Source of the DNA: Micromonospora cabrerizensis
GTDB taxonomy: Bacteria; Actinomycetota; Actinomycetes; Mycobacteriales; Micromonosporaceae
DNA length: 54,199 nt
Assembly: GCF_022230955.1 (NCBI RefSeq)
Contig: NZ_JAKKFI010000042.1
Location: forward strand, 1-54,199
Reading direction: 5' to 3'
The notes below the pieces were generated by a model. The model was not told where the DNA came from and did no database searches. It saw nothing but the letters and a program-made list of their open reading frames with translations. Both the position numbers and the translations under genes were made by a program. Below are positions 8,220-16,454 of the stretch, in pieces (positions within the stretch are counted from its first letter, which is position 1; every line of letters starts with the position of its first letter).

Positions 8220-8630
8220 ATGGACATCACCATTCATTCCAGCTTCCTTCCGCACACCGACCCGGACGCGTCCCTGGCCTTCTACCGCGACACCCTCGGC
8301 TTCGAGGTCCGCCTCGACGTCGGCTACGAGGGGATGCGCTGGATCACGGTCGGGCCGGTCGGCCAGCCGAGCACCGCCATCGTCCTGCACCCTCCGGCCG
8401 CCAACCCGGGCATCACCGACGCCGAGCGGCAGACGATCCTTGAGCTGATGGCCAAGGGCAGTTACTTCGGTGTCAACCTCGCCACCCCCGATCTGGACGC
8501 CACCTTCGCGAAGCTGGAAGCCAGCGACGCCGAGGTCGTCCAGGAACCGACCGAGCAGCCGTACGGCGTACGCGACTGCGCCTTCCGGGACCCCGCGGGC
8601 AATATGATCCGCATCCAGGAAGTGCGCTGA
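8220..8630 (+). CDS. VOC (glyoxalase/bleomycin-resistance) superfamily protein
   Basis: A 136-residue protein with the two-module VOC fold: ASLAFYRDTLGFEV near residues 19-33 and the terminal pattern DCAFRDPAGNMIRIQE, where the final Glu is a common metal ligand. The superfamily includes glyoxalase I, extradiol dioxygenases, FosA-type enzymes, and bleomycin- or mitomycin-binding resistance proteins. Which applies here cannot be read from sequence. It lies between the AraC regulator (5-bp gap) and a UvrA-like ATPase (28-bp gap), which favours a drug-binding or detoxifying role linked to DNA damage. Confidence 0.85.
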   Translation: MDITIHSSFLPHTDPDASLAFYRDTLGFEVRLDVGYEGMRWITVGPVGQPSTAIVLHPPAANPGITDAERQTILELMAKGSYFGVNLATPDLDATFAKLEASDAEVVQEPTEQPYGVRDCAFRDPAGNMIRIQEVR

Positions 8631-8658
8631 GTCGTCCAGCCCGACAGATGGAGACCCG

Positions 8659-11040
8659 ATGAGCACGGCCAGCCAGCCGTCCGCGCCGCACGTTGCCGAC
8701 AGCCACGACCTGATCCGGGTGCAGGGTGCGCGCGTCAACAACCTCAGGGACGTCAGCGTCGAGATTCCGAAGCGGCGGCTGACGGTGTTCACGGGGGTCT
8801 CCGGCTCCGGCAAGAGCTCGTTGGTGTTCGGCACCATCGCCGCCGAGTCGCAGCGGATGATCAACGAGACGTACAGCGCCTTCGTGCAGGGTTTCATGCC
8901 GACGTTGGCGCGTCCCGAGGTCGACCTGCTGGACGGCCTGACCACGGCGATCATCGTGGACCAGGAGCGGATGGGCGCCAACTCCCGGTCCACGGTCGGC
9001 ACCGCCACCGACGCCAACGCGATGCTGCGCATCCTGTTCAGTCGGCTCGGGCAGCCGCAGATTGGCTCGCCCAACGCGTACTCCTTCAACGTCCCCTCGG
9101 TGAAGGCGACCGGGGCGATCACCGTCGATCGCGGGGCCGGCAAGACGAAGACCGAGAAGGCGACCTTCACCCGACTGGGCGGCATGTGCCCGCGCTGCGA
9201 GGGCATGGGCGCGGTCACCGACATCGACCTGTCGGCGTTGTACGACGACAGCCTCTCGCTCAACGAGGGTGCGATCACGATCCCGGGTTACAGCATGGAG
9301 GGCTGGTACGGCCGGATCTTCCGGGGCTGCGGCTACTTCGATCCGGACAAGCCGATCGGCAAGTACACCAAGCGGGAACAGCACGACCTGCTCCACCGGG
9401 AGCCGACCAAGATCAAAATCGACGGCATCAACCTGACGTACGCGGGCCTGATCCCGTCGATCCAGAAGTCCTTCCTCTCCAAGGACATCGACGCGTTGCA
9501 GCCGCACATCCGTGCCTTCGTGGAGCGGGCGGTGACCTTCACGACCTGCCCCGACTGTGCCGGCACGCGGCTCAGCAAGGAGGCCCTGTCGTCGAAGATC
9601 AAGGGCAAGAACATCGCCGACGCCTGCGCGATGCAGATCAGTGACCTGGCCGCCTGGGTACGCGGGATCAGGGAGCCGTCGGTGACCCCGCTGCTGGCGG
9701 GGCTGCAACACCTCCTCGACTCCTTCGAGGAGATCGGCCTGGGTTACCTCTCGCTCGACCGGCCGTCGGGCACCCTCTCCGGTGGCGAGGCGCAGCGCAC
9801 CAAGATGATCCGCCACCTGGGGTCCTCGCTCACCGACGTCACGTACGTCTTCGACGAGCCGACGATCGGGCTGCACCCGCACGACATCCAGCGGATGAAC
9901 GAGCTGCTGCTCCAACTGCGCGACAAGGGCAACACCGTGCTGGTCGTCGAGCACAAGCCGGAGGCCATCGCCATCGCCGACCACGTCGTCGATCTCGGTC
10001 CCGGCGCTGGCACGGATGGCGGGACCGTCTGCTACGAGGGCACCCTGGAGGGCCTGCGCGCCAGCGGCACCATCACCGGTCGCCACCTCGACGACCGGGC
10101 GACCCTCAAGGAGACGGTCCGCACGCCCACGGGCAAGCTGGAGATCCGTGGCGCGACGGCCAACAACCTGCGCGACGTCGACGTCGACGTGCCGCTCGGC
10201 GTGCTCGTCGTCGTGACCGGCGTCGCCGGCTCCGGCAAGAGTTCCCTGGTGCACGCGTCGATTCCCGCCGGGGCGGGCGTGGTGTCGATCGACCAGGGCG
10301 CGATCCGTGGCTCACGGCGGAGCAACCCGGCCACGTACACCGGTCTGTTGGACCCGATCCGTAAGGCGTTCGCGAAGGCCAACGGTGTGAAGCCGGCGCT
10401 GTTCAGCGCCAACTCCGAGGGTGCCTGCCCGAGCTGCAACGGTGCCGGTGTCATCTACACCGACCTGGGGATGATGGCCGGTGTCGCCGCCCCCTGCGAG
10501 GACTGCGAGGGCAAGCGGTTCCAGGCGTCGGTGCTGGAATACCGTTTCGGCGGTCGCGACATCAGCGAGGTGCTGGCGATGTCGGTGACCGAGGCCGAGA
10601 AGTTCTTCGGCGCAGGCGAGGCGCGTACGCCCGCCGCGCACGCCATCCTCGACCGGCTCGCCGACGTCGGGCTCGGCTACCTCAGCCTGGGGCAGCCGCT
10701 CACCACCCTGTCCGGCGGCGAGCGGCAGCGCCTCAAGCTGGCCACCCACATGGCCGAGAAGGGCGGCGTCTACGTCCTCGACGAGCCGACCACCGGCCTG
10801 CACCTGGCCGACGTCGAGCAGTTGCTCGGCCTGCTCGACCGCCTGGTCGACTCCGGCAAGTCGGTGATCGTCATCGAACACCACCAGGCCGTCATGGCAC
10901 ACGCCGACTGGATCATCGACCTCGGTCCCGGCGCCGGCCACGATGGTGGCCGGATCGTCTTCGAGGGCACCCCGACCGACCTCGTCGCCGGCCGCTCCAC
11001 CCTCACCGGCGAGCACCTGGCGGCGTACGTCGGCAGGTGA
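8659..11040 (+). CDS. Short UvrA-like ATPase (drug-resistance type)
   Basis: A 793-residue UvrA paralogue. Two ABC ATPase halves are visible: Walker A GVSGSGKSS (46-54) with signature LSGGEAQR (about 373), and Walker A GVAGSGKSS (about 521) with signature LSGGERQR (about 684). Zinc-binding CxxC pairs occur as CPRC (177-180), CPDC (about 297), CPSC (about 590) and CEDC. Canonical UvrA is about 950 residues. Here the stretch between the first Walker A and first CxxC pair is only about 120 residues, so the UvrB-binding domain is largely missing. Such short forms include DrrC-like proteins from anthracycline producers. A UvrB-independent role in protecting DNA from intercalating drugs is inferred. 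It ends the AraC-VOC operon. Confidence 0.92.
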   Translation: MSTASQPSAPHVADSHDLIRVQGARVNNLRDVSVEIPKRRLTVFTGVSGSGKSSLVFGTIAAESQRMINETYSAFVQGFMPTLARPEVDLLDGLTTAIIVDQERMGANSRSTVGTATDANAMLRILFSRLGQPQIGSPNAYSFNVPSVKATGAITVDRGAGKTKTEKATFTRLGGMCPRCEGMGAVTDIDLSALYDDSLSLNEGAITIPGYSMEGWYGRIFRGCGYFDPDKPIGKYTKREQHDLLHREPTKIKIDGINLTYAGLIPSIQKSFLSKDIDALQPHIRAFVERAVTFTTCPDCAGTRLSKEALSSKIKGKNIADACAMQISDLAAWVRGIREPSVTPLLAGLQHLLDSFEEIGLGYLSLDRPSGTLSGGEAQRTKMIRHLGSSLTDVTYVFDEPTIGLHPHDIQRMNELLLQLRDKGNTVLVVEHKPEAIAIADHVVDLGPGAGTDGGTVCYEGTLEGLRASGTITGRHLDDRATLKETVRTPTGKLEIRGATANNLRDVDVDVPLGVLVVVTGVAGSGKSSLVHASIPAGAGVVSIDQGAIRGSRRSNPATYTGLLDPIRKAFAKANGVKPALFSANSEGACPSCNGAGVIYTDLGMMAGVAAPCEDCEGKRFQASVLEYRFGGRDISEVLAMSVTEAEKFFGAGEARTPAAHAILDRLADVGLGYLSLGQPLTTLSGGERQRLKLATHMAEKGGVYVLDEPTTGLHLADVEQLLGLLDRLVDSGKSVIVIEHHQAVMAHADWIIDLGPGAGHDGGRIVFEGTPTDLVAGRSTLTGEHLAAYVGR

Positions 11041-11050
11041 GCACCGGCCG

Positions 11051-11230
11051 CCTGCGGTCAGCCCGGCCGCGCGGCCTGCGGTCGGACCGGCTGCGTGGCC
11101 TGCGGTAGGACCCGCCACGTGGCCTGCGGTCGGACCGGCTGCGCAGCCTGCGGTCGGACCCGCCACGTGGCCTGCGGTCGGTCCGGCTACGTGGCCTGCG
11201 GTCGGTCCGGCTGCTTGGCCGGCGGTCGGG
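11051..11230. repeat. 24-bp tandem repeat array
   Basis: Eight units with an exact 24-bp period. The core CCTGCGGT (last copy CCGGCGGT) begins at 11051, 11075, 11099, 11123, 11147, 11171, 11195 and 11219. Units differ at a few positions, alternating between GGACCGGCTGCGTGG-like and GGACCCGCCACGTGG-like interiors, so there is also a 48-bp higher-order pattern. It starts 10 bp after the UvrA-like stop and runs into the 3' end of the minus-strand membrane protein gene. There is no spacer diversity, so this is not a CRISPR array. Confidence 0.93.
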
Positions 11231-11672
11231 CGGGCCGTGCCTTCGTGGCGGCGAGGATTCCGCAGGCAGTGGTGATCAGCCCGAGGACGATCGTGCTCGG
11301 GTTGACGTACCCCGGCACCGACGAGGTGACATACGTGCCGCCACCGCTGAGGCGGCACTCGAAGCGGACCGGGAGATAGCTGACGTCGTACCCGATGACC
11401 TGGCTTGCCCGTTGCGGCCCGGCCTCGCGACAGGGTTCGATCGGGAAGGAGCCGGCACCGCCGTCCTCCGCCCGCAGCACCGCGTAGCCGACGTGGAGCA
11501 GGCCCCACGCGTACACGGCGATTGTCCCCGCGCCGGCGAGGAGTGCTGCGGCCCGCAGCCAACCCTCGCGTCTCGCGAGCACCGCGGAGAGCCCGCGAAC
11601 GGCGAGGACCGTCGCGGTGACCGCCCCGCCCAGCGCGGCGAGCAGCAACACGAGAAACAGCATGAGCGACAT
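11187..11672 (-). CDS. Hypothetical membrane protein
   Basis: A 161-residue protein that I do not recognise. It begins MSLMLFLVLLLAALGGAVTA, and has three or four hydrophobic segments (about residues 4-26, 38-58 and 120-145). Between them is an outside-type loop with two Cys (CREAG and ECRLSGGG), which could form a disulfide. ATG 11672 is chosen over an in-frame upstream start at 11723 because the hydrophobic N-terminus begins there. The last residues (PARPPAKQPDRPQAT) are encoded inside the 24-bp tandem array, so array length changes would alter the tail. Confidence 0.65.
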   Translation of the reverse strand: MSLMLFLVLLLAALGGAVTATVLAVRGLSAVLARREGWLRAAALLAGAGTIAVYAWGLLHVGYAVLRAEDGGAGSFPIEPCREAGPQRASQVIGYDVSYLPVRFECRLSGGGTYVTSSVPGYVNPSTIVLGLITTACGILAATKARPARPPAKQPDRPQAT

Positions 11673-11753
11673 TGTTGATCTCGTGTGGTGGCAGACGCAA
11701 AACCGGGCGCGGGGAGCCAACAAGCTCCTGCGCCCGGCGTGAGATCAGATTTC

Positions 11754-11828
11754 TGGTGCCCCCGGCAGGATTCGAACCTGCGCCCCCGCCTCCGGAGGGC
11801 GGTGCTCTATCCCCTGAGCTACGGGGGC
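11754..11828 (-). tRNA. tRNA-Arg(CCG)
   Basis: The minus strand folds into a complete cloverleaf. The acceptor stem is GCCCCCG with CGGGGGC, the D arm has GCTC with GAGC, the anticodon stem CCGCC with GGCGG holds the loop CTCCGGA (anticodon CCG), the variable loop is GGGC, and the T arm is GCAGG with CCTGC around TTCGAAT. Discriminator A is at 11757 and a genomically encoded CCA is at 11754-11756. It reads the CGG codon, common in this GC-rich genome. The 3' end of tRNA genes is a classic integration site, and the transposase-like gene lies on the 5' side. Confidence 0.97.
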
Positions 11829-11920
11829 TCAGCGACTGGAGAAGACTAGCAAACCTCCTCCGTGTACGCCGAATCGGTATCGGGTGAGCCGATCGTGTCG
11901 GCGACCGGCCCACCCGGCGC

Positions 11921-12727
11921 TCAGGCCGCGATCGCCCGCCCGCAACTGGGCAGTGGATGCAGGACGATCCGTCGAGGGAGCCGCCGCGGCCACTCGTTAC
12001 GTGGCCAGGAGCCGTCCACGATCAGGTGCACGGTGCGCTGCTCCTCGCCGCTGAGCCGCAACACGAAGTCACGGGGGAGCGGCGGGTCGACCGTCGGCGT
12101 AGTGATCATGAAGCGCACCCGGCCGCGGGACGAGACCGCGGAGATCACGTCCGCTGCCGGCATCGTGCCGCGCAGCCGGACCCGGCCGATCCAGTAGACC
12201 TCCGCGAGGTGCTCCTGGGCGGCCCGGGTGATCGCCGGGTACTCGCTGCGGACCCAGCGCTCCACCGCGCTGACGCAGAGCCCACAGGCGCGCTCGCGCG
12301 GCTCGCGCGGACCCAACCCCCAGGCTCGCAGGTACGCCCCGACCGCGCCAGCGTCCAACGGCAGGTCGAAGCGCCGCTGGATGAGCGTGGTGAGGCTCTG
12401 CCTCGTCCACAGCTCCTCGTCCAGGCCGAACTCGTCGGGGTGGACGCCCCGCAGCATGTCGATCAGTTCGAGTTCTTGTTCGCGGCTGAGCATTCCCGGC
12501 TCGCCCTGCCGCTGTCCGCGACGGACGGCTGCCACCGCCCCGTCACCACCGATGGTGTGGCGTCGGCACCAACTGGTGACCGAGCGCCGTGCGTCTCTGA
12601 GTGCAACCCCCACGTCTTGGGCAACGAGCCCGAATCGCAACTGGTCACGATATGTGCGGAGAAAACTCTCTAAGCAACGTAATCGCCCGTGCCTCGCGAT
12701 TGCCCCACAAGCGACAAGCGCGGACAT
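11921..12727 (-). CDS. Winged-helix protein derived from an IS630-type transposase
   Basis: A 268-residue intact reading frame. The N-terminal half resembles the helix-turn-helix plus winged-helix DNA-binding region of IS630 family transposases (QDVGVALRDARRSVTSWCRRH; TRQSLTTLIQRRFDLPLDAGAVGAYLRAWGL). The C-terminal half keeps IS630 landmarks: DVISAVSSRGRVRFMI (family pattern ISAVSNRGKLRFM) and HLIVDGSW (family FLIVDGHP, second catalytic Asp). The first catalytic DE position is replaced by VYWIGRVRLRG, and the C-terminal PYSPELNP-type block with the last acidic residue is absent. Catalysis is therefore unlikely. ATG 12727 is the best start, but earlier starts are possible. It may be exapted as a DNA-binding protein or be a slowly decaying relic. 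Confidence 0.7.
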   Translation of the reverse strand: MSALVACGAIARHGRLRCLESFLRTYRDQLRFGLVAQDVGVALRDARRSVTSWCRRHTIGGDGAVAAVRRGQRQGEPGMLSREQELELIDMLRGVHPDEFGLDEELWTRQSLTTLIQRRFDLPLDAGAVGAYLRAWGLGPREPRERACGLCVSAVERWVRSEYPAITRAAQEHLAEVYWIGRVRLRGTMPAADVISAVSSRGRVRFMITTPTVDPPLPRDFVLRLSGEEQRTVHLIVDGSWPRNEWPRRLPRRIVLHPLPSCGRAIAA

Positions 12728-12751
12728 AAGCGCCTCAACCCGACAGGCCGC

Positions 12752-12834
12752 CGCCTTGATCGACTCGGGTTCCTGAAAGTCGGGGTGTCCTGCTCGGGTC
12801 GAAAGCGCGCCTTCCTGAAACCCGAGTCGATCAT
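12752..12834. repeat. Dispersed hairpin repeat, copy 1
   Basis: TGATCGACTCGGGTT at 12757-12771 is perfectly inverted at 12819-12833, making a hairpin of about 78 bp with GTCGGGGTGTCC in the interior. Bases 12752-12790 are identical to 12909-12947 in copy 2. It begins 25 bp upstream of the start codon of the transposase-like gene, so it may carry that gene's promoter. Confidence 0.88.
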
Positions 12835-12908
12835 CCGCGAGGCGGGGTGGCTCAAGGCCGAGGGCTGGGCGGAACTGGTGGCCGGGAAGGGCGCAAGCGA
12901 CGGACGCT

Positions 12909-13049
12909 CGCCTTGATCGACTCGGGTTCCTGAAAGTCGGGGTGTCCCGGTCGCGTTGAGACCCCGGTTTCCTTGAACCCGAGTTGATCATGCCGGGACG
13001 GCCCGGGGGGTTCCTTGAACTCGAGTTGATCATGCCGGGACGGCCCGGG
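12909..13049. repeat. Dispersed hairpin repeat, copy 2, with a duplicated right half
   Basis: The left arm 12914-12928 pairs with 12976-12990 with one G-T wobble. The first 39 bp repeat copy 1 exactly. The right half (12969-13007) is then duplicated at 13011-13049 with one mismatch and a 42-bp period, including the CATGCCGGGACGGCCCGGG tail. The segment between 12835 and 13190 contains no convincing gene. Together with copy 1 it forms a repeat cluster upstream of the transposase-like gene. Confidence 0.88.
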
Positions 13050-13138
13050 TTGGCCGGCCCGCCGTCCGTCTGGCCGGGGGTGACCGGGTGGCCGGGGCTG
13101 CGGATGCCGCGCGGGGTCGGGGCTGGGGTGGCATGAGA

Positions 13139-13174
13139 CAGGCCCGCGCCCCGCCACGGCGGAGTGCGGGCCTG
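13139..13174 (-). terminator. Hairpin terminator after the DUF305 gene
   Basis: CAGGCCCGC at 13139-13147 pairs with GCGGGCCTG at 13166-13174 in a perfect 9-bp stem, 18 bp past the DUF305 stop on the minus strand. The loop is GC-rich, and there is no strong U-run on that strand. Confidence 0.65.
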
Positions 13175-13191
13175 TTGTGCCCTTCGGTCGG

Positions 13192-13860
13192 TCAGCCCTT
13201 GGCCTGCGCCTGGAGCTGCCGGAGGTTGTTCAGCTCGGTCTGTTGGGTGGCCTTCATCGTGCGGGCCACCCGCAGCACCTCGGCGTTGTCGGTCTCGCCG
13301 AGGGCCGCGTCGATCATGTGGATGCCGCCGAGGTGGTGGGCGTACATCAGGGTCAGGAACTGCCGATCGACCTCGATGCCCTTGGCGTCGCGCAGGGCGG
13401 CCATCTGCTGCGGGTTGGCCATCCCCGGCATCAGCCCGTTCTTGACCGTGGCGCCGTCGGACATCCACGACATCGGCGGCTGTGACCCGGTGGGGCTCAG
13501 GTCCCATTCACGCAGCCAGGTCTGCATGGCGCCGATCTCGCCCTGCTGGCCGGTGGCGATGTCGACGGCGATCTGCCGCACCTCGGGGAGGGTGGCCGAC
13601 CGGTACGCGACCAGGCTCATCTCCACCGCCTGCGCGTGGTGGGTCGTCATGTCCCGGGCGAAGCCCGCCTCGACGGAGGCGTCACCGGGTCGGGTGAGCC
13701 GTGGGGTGAGCAGACCGCCCGCGTACCCGAGGAGCAACCCCACCACCACCATGACGGCGAGCGCCAGCACGCCGTAGCGCGACGCCGGGGCCCGGCCGTC
13801 CTCGTCCGGGACGGCCGGGATGTCGTCGTACTCGTTGTCGGTGGTGGCGGGGGCAGTCAT
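13192..13860 (-). CDS. DUF305 domain protein, membrane-anchored
   Basis: A 222-residue protein with one N-terminal membrane segment (about residues 30-52) and an outside domain of the DUF305 type, a ferritin-like four-helix bundle. His-rich helices are visible: DMTTHHAQAVEM (HH 74-75) and MYAHHLGGIHMI (HH 175-176), separated by Met-rich stretches (MSWMSDG, GLMPGMANPQQM). These features suggest metal binding, perhaps copper, but no reaction is established. It is downstream of and 8 bp from the DUF3105 gene in an apparent two-gene operon. Confidence 0.9.
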   Translation of the reverse strand: MTAPATTDNEYDDIPAVPDEDGRAPASRYGVLALAVMVVVGLLLGYAGGLLTPRLTRPGDASVEAGFARDMTTHHAQAVEMSLVAYRSATLPEVRQIAVDIATGQQGEIGAMQTWLREWDLSPTGSQPPMSWMSDGATVKNGLMPGMANPQQMAALRDAKGIEVDRQFLTLMYAHHLGGIHMIDAALGETDNAEVLRVARTMKATQQTELNNLRQLQAQAKG

Positions 13861-13868
13861 CGCGTTCC

Positions 13869-14687
13869 TTACTGGGTGGGGGGCTGCTGCTGCTGCGGGA
13901 GCTCACGCGGCGTGGTGCCGGTGGCGGTGATGCCCGTGTTGCACAGCGCCGTCGGGCCCTCGACGGAGGCGTTCACCCGCAGGTCCTTGATGAACTCGTC
14001 GATCCGCGAGTCGTCGGCGTTGTCGACCTTGAGCTGGTAGCCCCAGGCCTGCAGGGAGATCGGCTTGTCCAGGCCCTCGTACGGGCTCATCAGCGTCTTC
14101 TCGACGCCGCGTACCTTGCCGGCGAGCTTGTCGACCTGGTCCTGGGGCAGGCCGGGCCGGTAGGTGATCCACACGGCGCCGTGCTCCAGGCTGTGCACCG
14201 CGTGCTCGCTGGCGATCGGGGCGTCGTAGACGTCGCCCATGCAGTTCTGCCAGGCGGCGTTGTGTGCCCCACCCACCGGCGGCGAGTATTTCCAGGTCAG
14301 CGGGCCCGACTTGTGCGACTCGTAGTCGAGGCTCGTCTTGTCGGTCTTGCGGATGTTGACGATGCCCTCGATGGCGTTGGCCCGCTTGTCCCACGGCTTG
14401 GAGCCCTGGAACGACGCCCAGGCGCCGTATCCGATGATGCCGGCCGCGAGCACGCCCACCGCGACGAAGAGCGCGATGGGGCCCCAGGCGCGGCCCTGGC
14501 TCACCTTGACCGGGGTGACCGGCTTGCGAGGGCCCTTGCCACCTGCCCGGGGGGAGCCCGCCGGCTTGCCCGTCGGCTTGCCGGAACCGGCCTTTGCGCC
14601 GGCTGCGGGCCGGCCGGCGGCCGGCTTCTTGCCGGTGCTGACCACGGTCGGGCGGCGCTCAGGGCCACCCGGGGTGCTGATGCTCAT
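13869..14687 (-). CDS. DUF3105 domain protein, membrane-anchored
   Basis: A 272-residue protein. Residues 1-67 are a basic Gly/Pro/Lys/Ala-rich cytoplasmic tail, 69-91 a membrane helix, and the rest an outside domain of the DUF3105 family. Its signature is visible: PPVGGAHNAAWQNCMGDVY followed by SEHAVHSLEHGAVWITY, with conserved His and Cys that could bind metal. The function of the family is unknown. It is the first gene of a pair with DUF305 and is divergent from argS with 98 bp between the starts. Confidence 0.9.
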   Translation of the reverse strand: MSISTPGGPERRPTVVSTGKKPAAGRPAAGAKAGSGKPTGKPAGSPRAGGKGPRKPVTPVKVSQGRAWGPIALFVAVGVLAAGIIGYGAWASFQGSKPWDKRANAIEGIVNIRKTDKTSLDYESHKSGPLTWKYSPPVGGAHNAAWQNCMGDVYDAPIASEHAVHSLEHGAVWITYRPGLPQDQVDKLAGKVRGVEKTLMSPYEGLDKPISLQAWGYQLKVDNADDSRIDEFIKDLRVNASVEGPTALCNTGITATGTTPRELPQQQQPPTQ

Positions 14688-14773
14688 CGTGCCTCGTCAA
14701 GTCGGTCGGTCAGGGGAGTGGCGGGCCGGTAGGACGCGCAGGGGAGCCGCCGAGTGCCCGAGTCTACCCCCGA

Positions 14774-14779
14774 TAACAT
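14774..14779 (+). promoter_or_regulatory. -10 box for leaderless argS transcript
   Basis: TAACAT ends 6 bp before the argS GTG, so transcription would begin at or next to the start codon. No Shine-Dalgarno sequence lies upstream of this GTG. This is the usual layout of leaderless actinobacterial mRNAs. No clear -35 box is seen. Confidence 0.6.
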
Positions 14780-14785
14780 GGTTGG

Positions 14786-16453
14786 GTGACTCCTGCAGAA
14801 CTAGCCTCGGTCGTCCTTGCCGCCGCCCACGCCGTCTTCGAGCAGCGTGGGCTCGACCGCGGCGCGCTGCCGGGGAGCACGGTGGTGGAGCGACCGCGCA
14901 GCCCCGAGCACGGCGACTACGCGTCGACGCTCGCTCTGCAGTTGAGCAAGAAGGTGGGCGTCCCGCCCCGGGAGCTGGCGGCGGCCCTGGCCGACGAGCT
15001 GAGCCGGGCAGCGGGTGTCAAATCGGTCGAGATCGCCGGGCCGGGCTTCCTGAACATCCGGCTCGACGCGGCGGCGGCCGGTCAGCTCGCCCGGGTGATC
15101 GTGGAGGCCGGCGCGGAGTACGGCCGCAGCGAGCGGCTGGCCGGCGAGAAGATCAACCTGGAGTTCGTCTCGGCCAACCCGACCGGGCCGGTGCACATCG
15201 GCGGGGTCCGCTGGGCGGCCGTCGGTGACGCGTTGAGCCGGTTGCTGCGGGCCACCGGCGCCGACGTCGGCACGGAGTACTACTTCAACGACGCGGGTTC
15301 GCAGATCGACCGGTTCGCCAGGTCGCTGCTCGCCGCCGCCAAGGGTGAGCCGGCGCCGGAGGACGGCTACGGCGGGGCGTACATCGCGGAGATCGCCAGC
15401 GAGGTGCAGGCCCGCCGGCCGGAGGTGCGCACGCTCGACGACGCCGCCGCCCAGGAGGTCTTCCGGGTCGAGGGCGTCGCGCTGATGTTCGACGAGATCC
15501 GCTCCTCGCTGCGTGACTTCGGGGTGGAGTTCGACACCTACTTCAACGAGAAGGACCTGCACGACCGGGGTGAGCTGGACCTCGCACTGAACCGGCTGCG
15601 TCAGCAGGGGCACCTCTACGAGTCCGAGGGCGCGACCTGGCTGCGCACCACCGACTTCGGTGACGACAAGGACCGGGTGCTGCGCAAGTCCAACGGCGAG
15701 TGGACGTACTTCGCCGCGGACTGCGCCTACTACCTGGACAAGCGCGAGCGCGGCTTCGAGCGGGTCGTGATCATGCTGGGCGCCGACCACCACGGCTACA
15801 TCGGCCGGATGAAGGCGATGGCGGCCTGCTTCGGCGACGACCCGGAGCGCAACCTGGAGATCCTCATCGGGCAGCTGGTCAACCTGCTGCGCGACGGCGC
15901 CCCGATGCGGATGAGCAAGCGGGCCGGCACCGTGATCACGTTGGAGGACCTGGTCGAGGCGATCGGCGTCGACGCCTCCCGGTACGCGTTGGCCCGCTAC
16001 TCCAGCGACTCCCCGATCGACATCGACATCGAGTTGTGGACCCGGGCGACCCGCGACAACCCGGTCTACTACGTGCAGTACGTGGCGGCCCGGACCGCGG
16101 GCGTGGCCCGCAACGCCGCCGAGGTGGGGCTGGTCCCGGGCGACGGGGACGCGTTCCGTCCCGAGCTGCTCGACCACGAGAAGGAGAACGAGCTACTCAA
16201 GGCGCTCGCCGAGTTTCCCGCGGTGGTGGCCACGGCCGCCGAGCTGCGCGAGCCGCACCGGGTGGCCCGCTACCTGGAGGAGAGCGTCGCCGCCTCCTAC
16301 CACCGGTTCTACGACAACTGCCGGGTGCTGCCGTTGGGCGACGAGGAGGTCACCGACCTGCACCGCGCCCGGTTGTGGCTCAACAACGCCACCCGCACGG
16401 TGATCGCCAACGGCCTGCACCTGCTCGGCGTCTCCGCTCCCGAGAGGATGTGA
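14786..16453 (+). CDS. argS: Arginyl-tRNA synthetase
   Basis: A 555-residue class I synthetase that charges tRNA-Arg. The HIGH-type motif is [10 protein letters not shown] (H137) and the KMSKS-type motif is MRMSKRAGT (about 374-382). An N-terminal additional domain ([16 protein letters not shown]) and a C-terminal DALR anticodon-binding domain ([13 protein letters not shown] through [13 protein letters not shown]) are present, and length is normal for the family. It starts with GTG, probably as a leaderless message. lysA begins one base past the stop, and argS-lysA is a widespread actinobacterial pair. The tRNA-Arg(CCG) gene happens to lie 3 kb upstream. Confidence 0.98.
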   Translation: MTPAELASVVLAAAHAVFEQRGLDRGALPGSTVVERPRSPEHGDYASTLALQLSKKVGVPPRELAAALADELSRAAGVKSVEIAGPGFLNIRLDAAAAGQLARVIVEAGAEYGRSERLAGEKINLEFVSANPTGPVHIGGVRWAAVGDALSRLLRATGADVGTEYYFNDAGSQIDRFARSLLAAAKGEPAPEDGYGGAYIAEIASEVQARRPEVRTLDDAAAQEVFRVEGVALMFDEIRSSLRDFGVEFDTYFNEKDLHDRGELDLALNRLRQQGHLYESEGATWLRTTDFGDDKDRVLRKSNGEWTYFAADCAYYLDKRERGFERVVIMLGADHHGYIGRMKAMAACFGDDPERNLEILIGQLVNLLRDGAPMRMSKRAGTVITLEDLVEAIGVDASRYALARYSSDSPIDIDIELWTRATRDNPVYYVQYVAARTAGVARNAAEVGLVPGDGDAFRPELLDHEKENELLKALAEFPAVVATAAELREPHRVARYLEESVAASYHRFYDNCRVLPLGDEEVTDLHRARLWLNNATRTVIANGLHLLGVSAPERM

Positions 16454-16454
16454 C

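Noticed and set aside
11051..11230. CRISPR array
   Set aside because: The units are directly adjacent with no spacers and no cas genes are nearby. It is a simple tandem repeat.
10312..11913. 533-residue minus-strand frame with AGPTAGHV repeats
   Set aside because: It runs antisense through the UvrA-like gene, the 24-bp array and the tRNA. The peptide repeat is only the translation of the DNA array.
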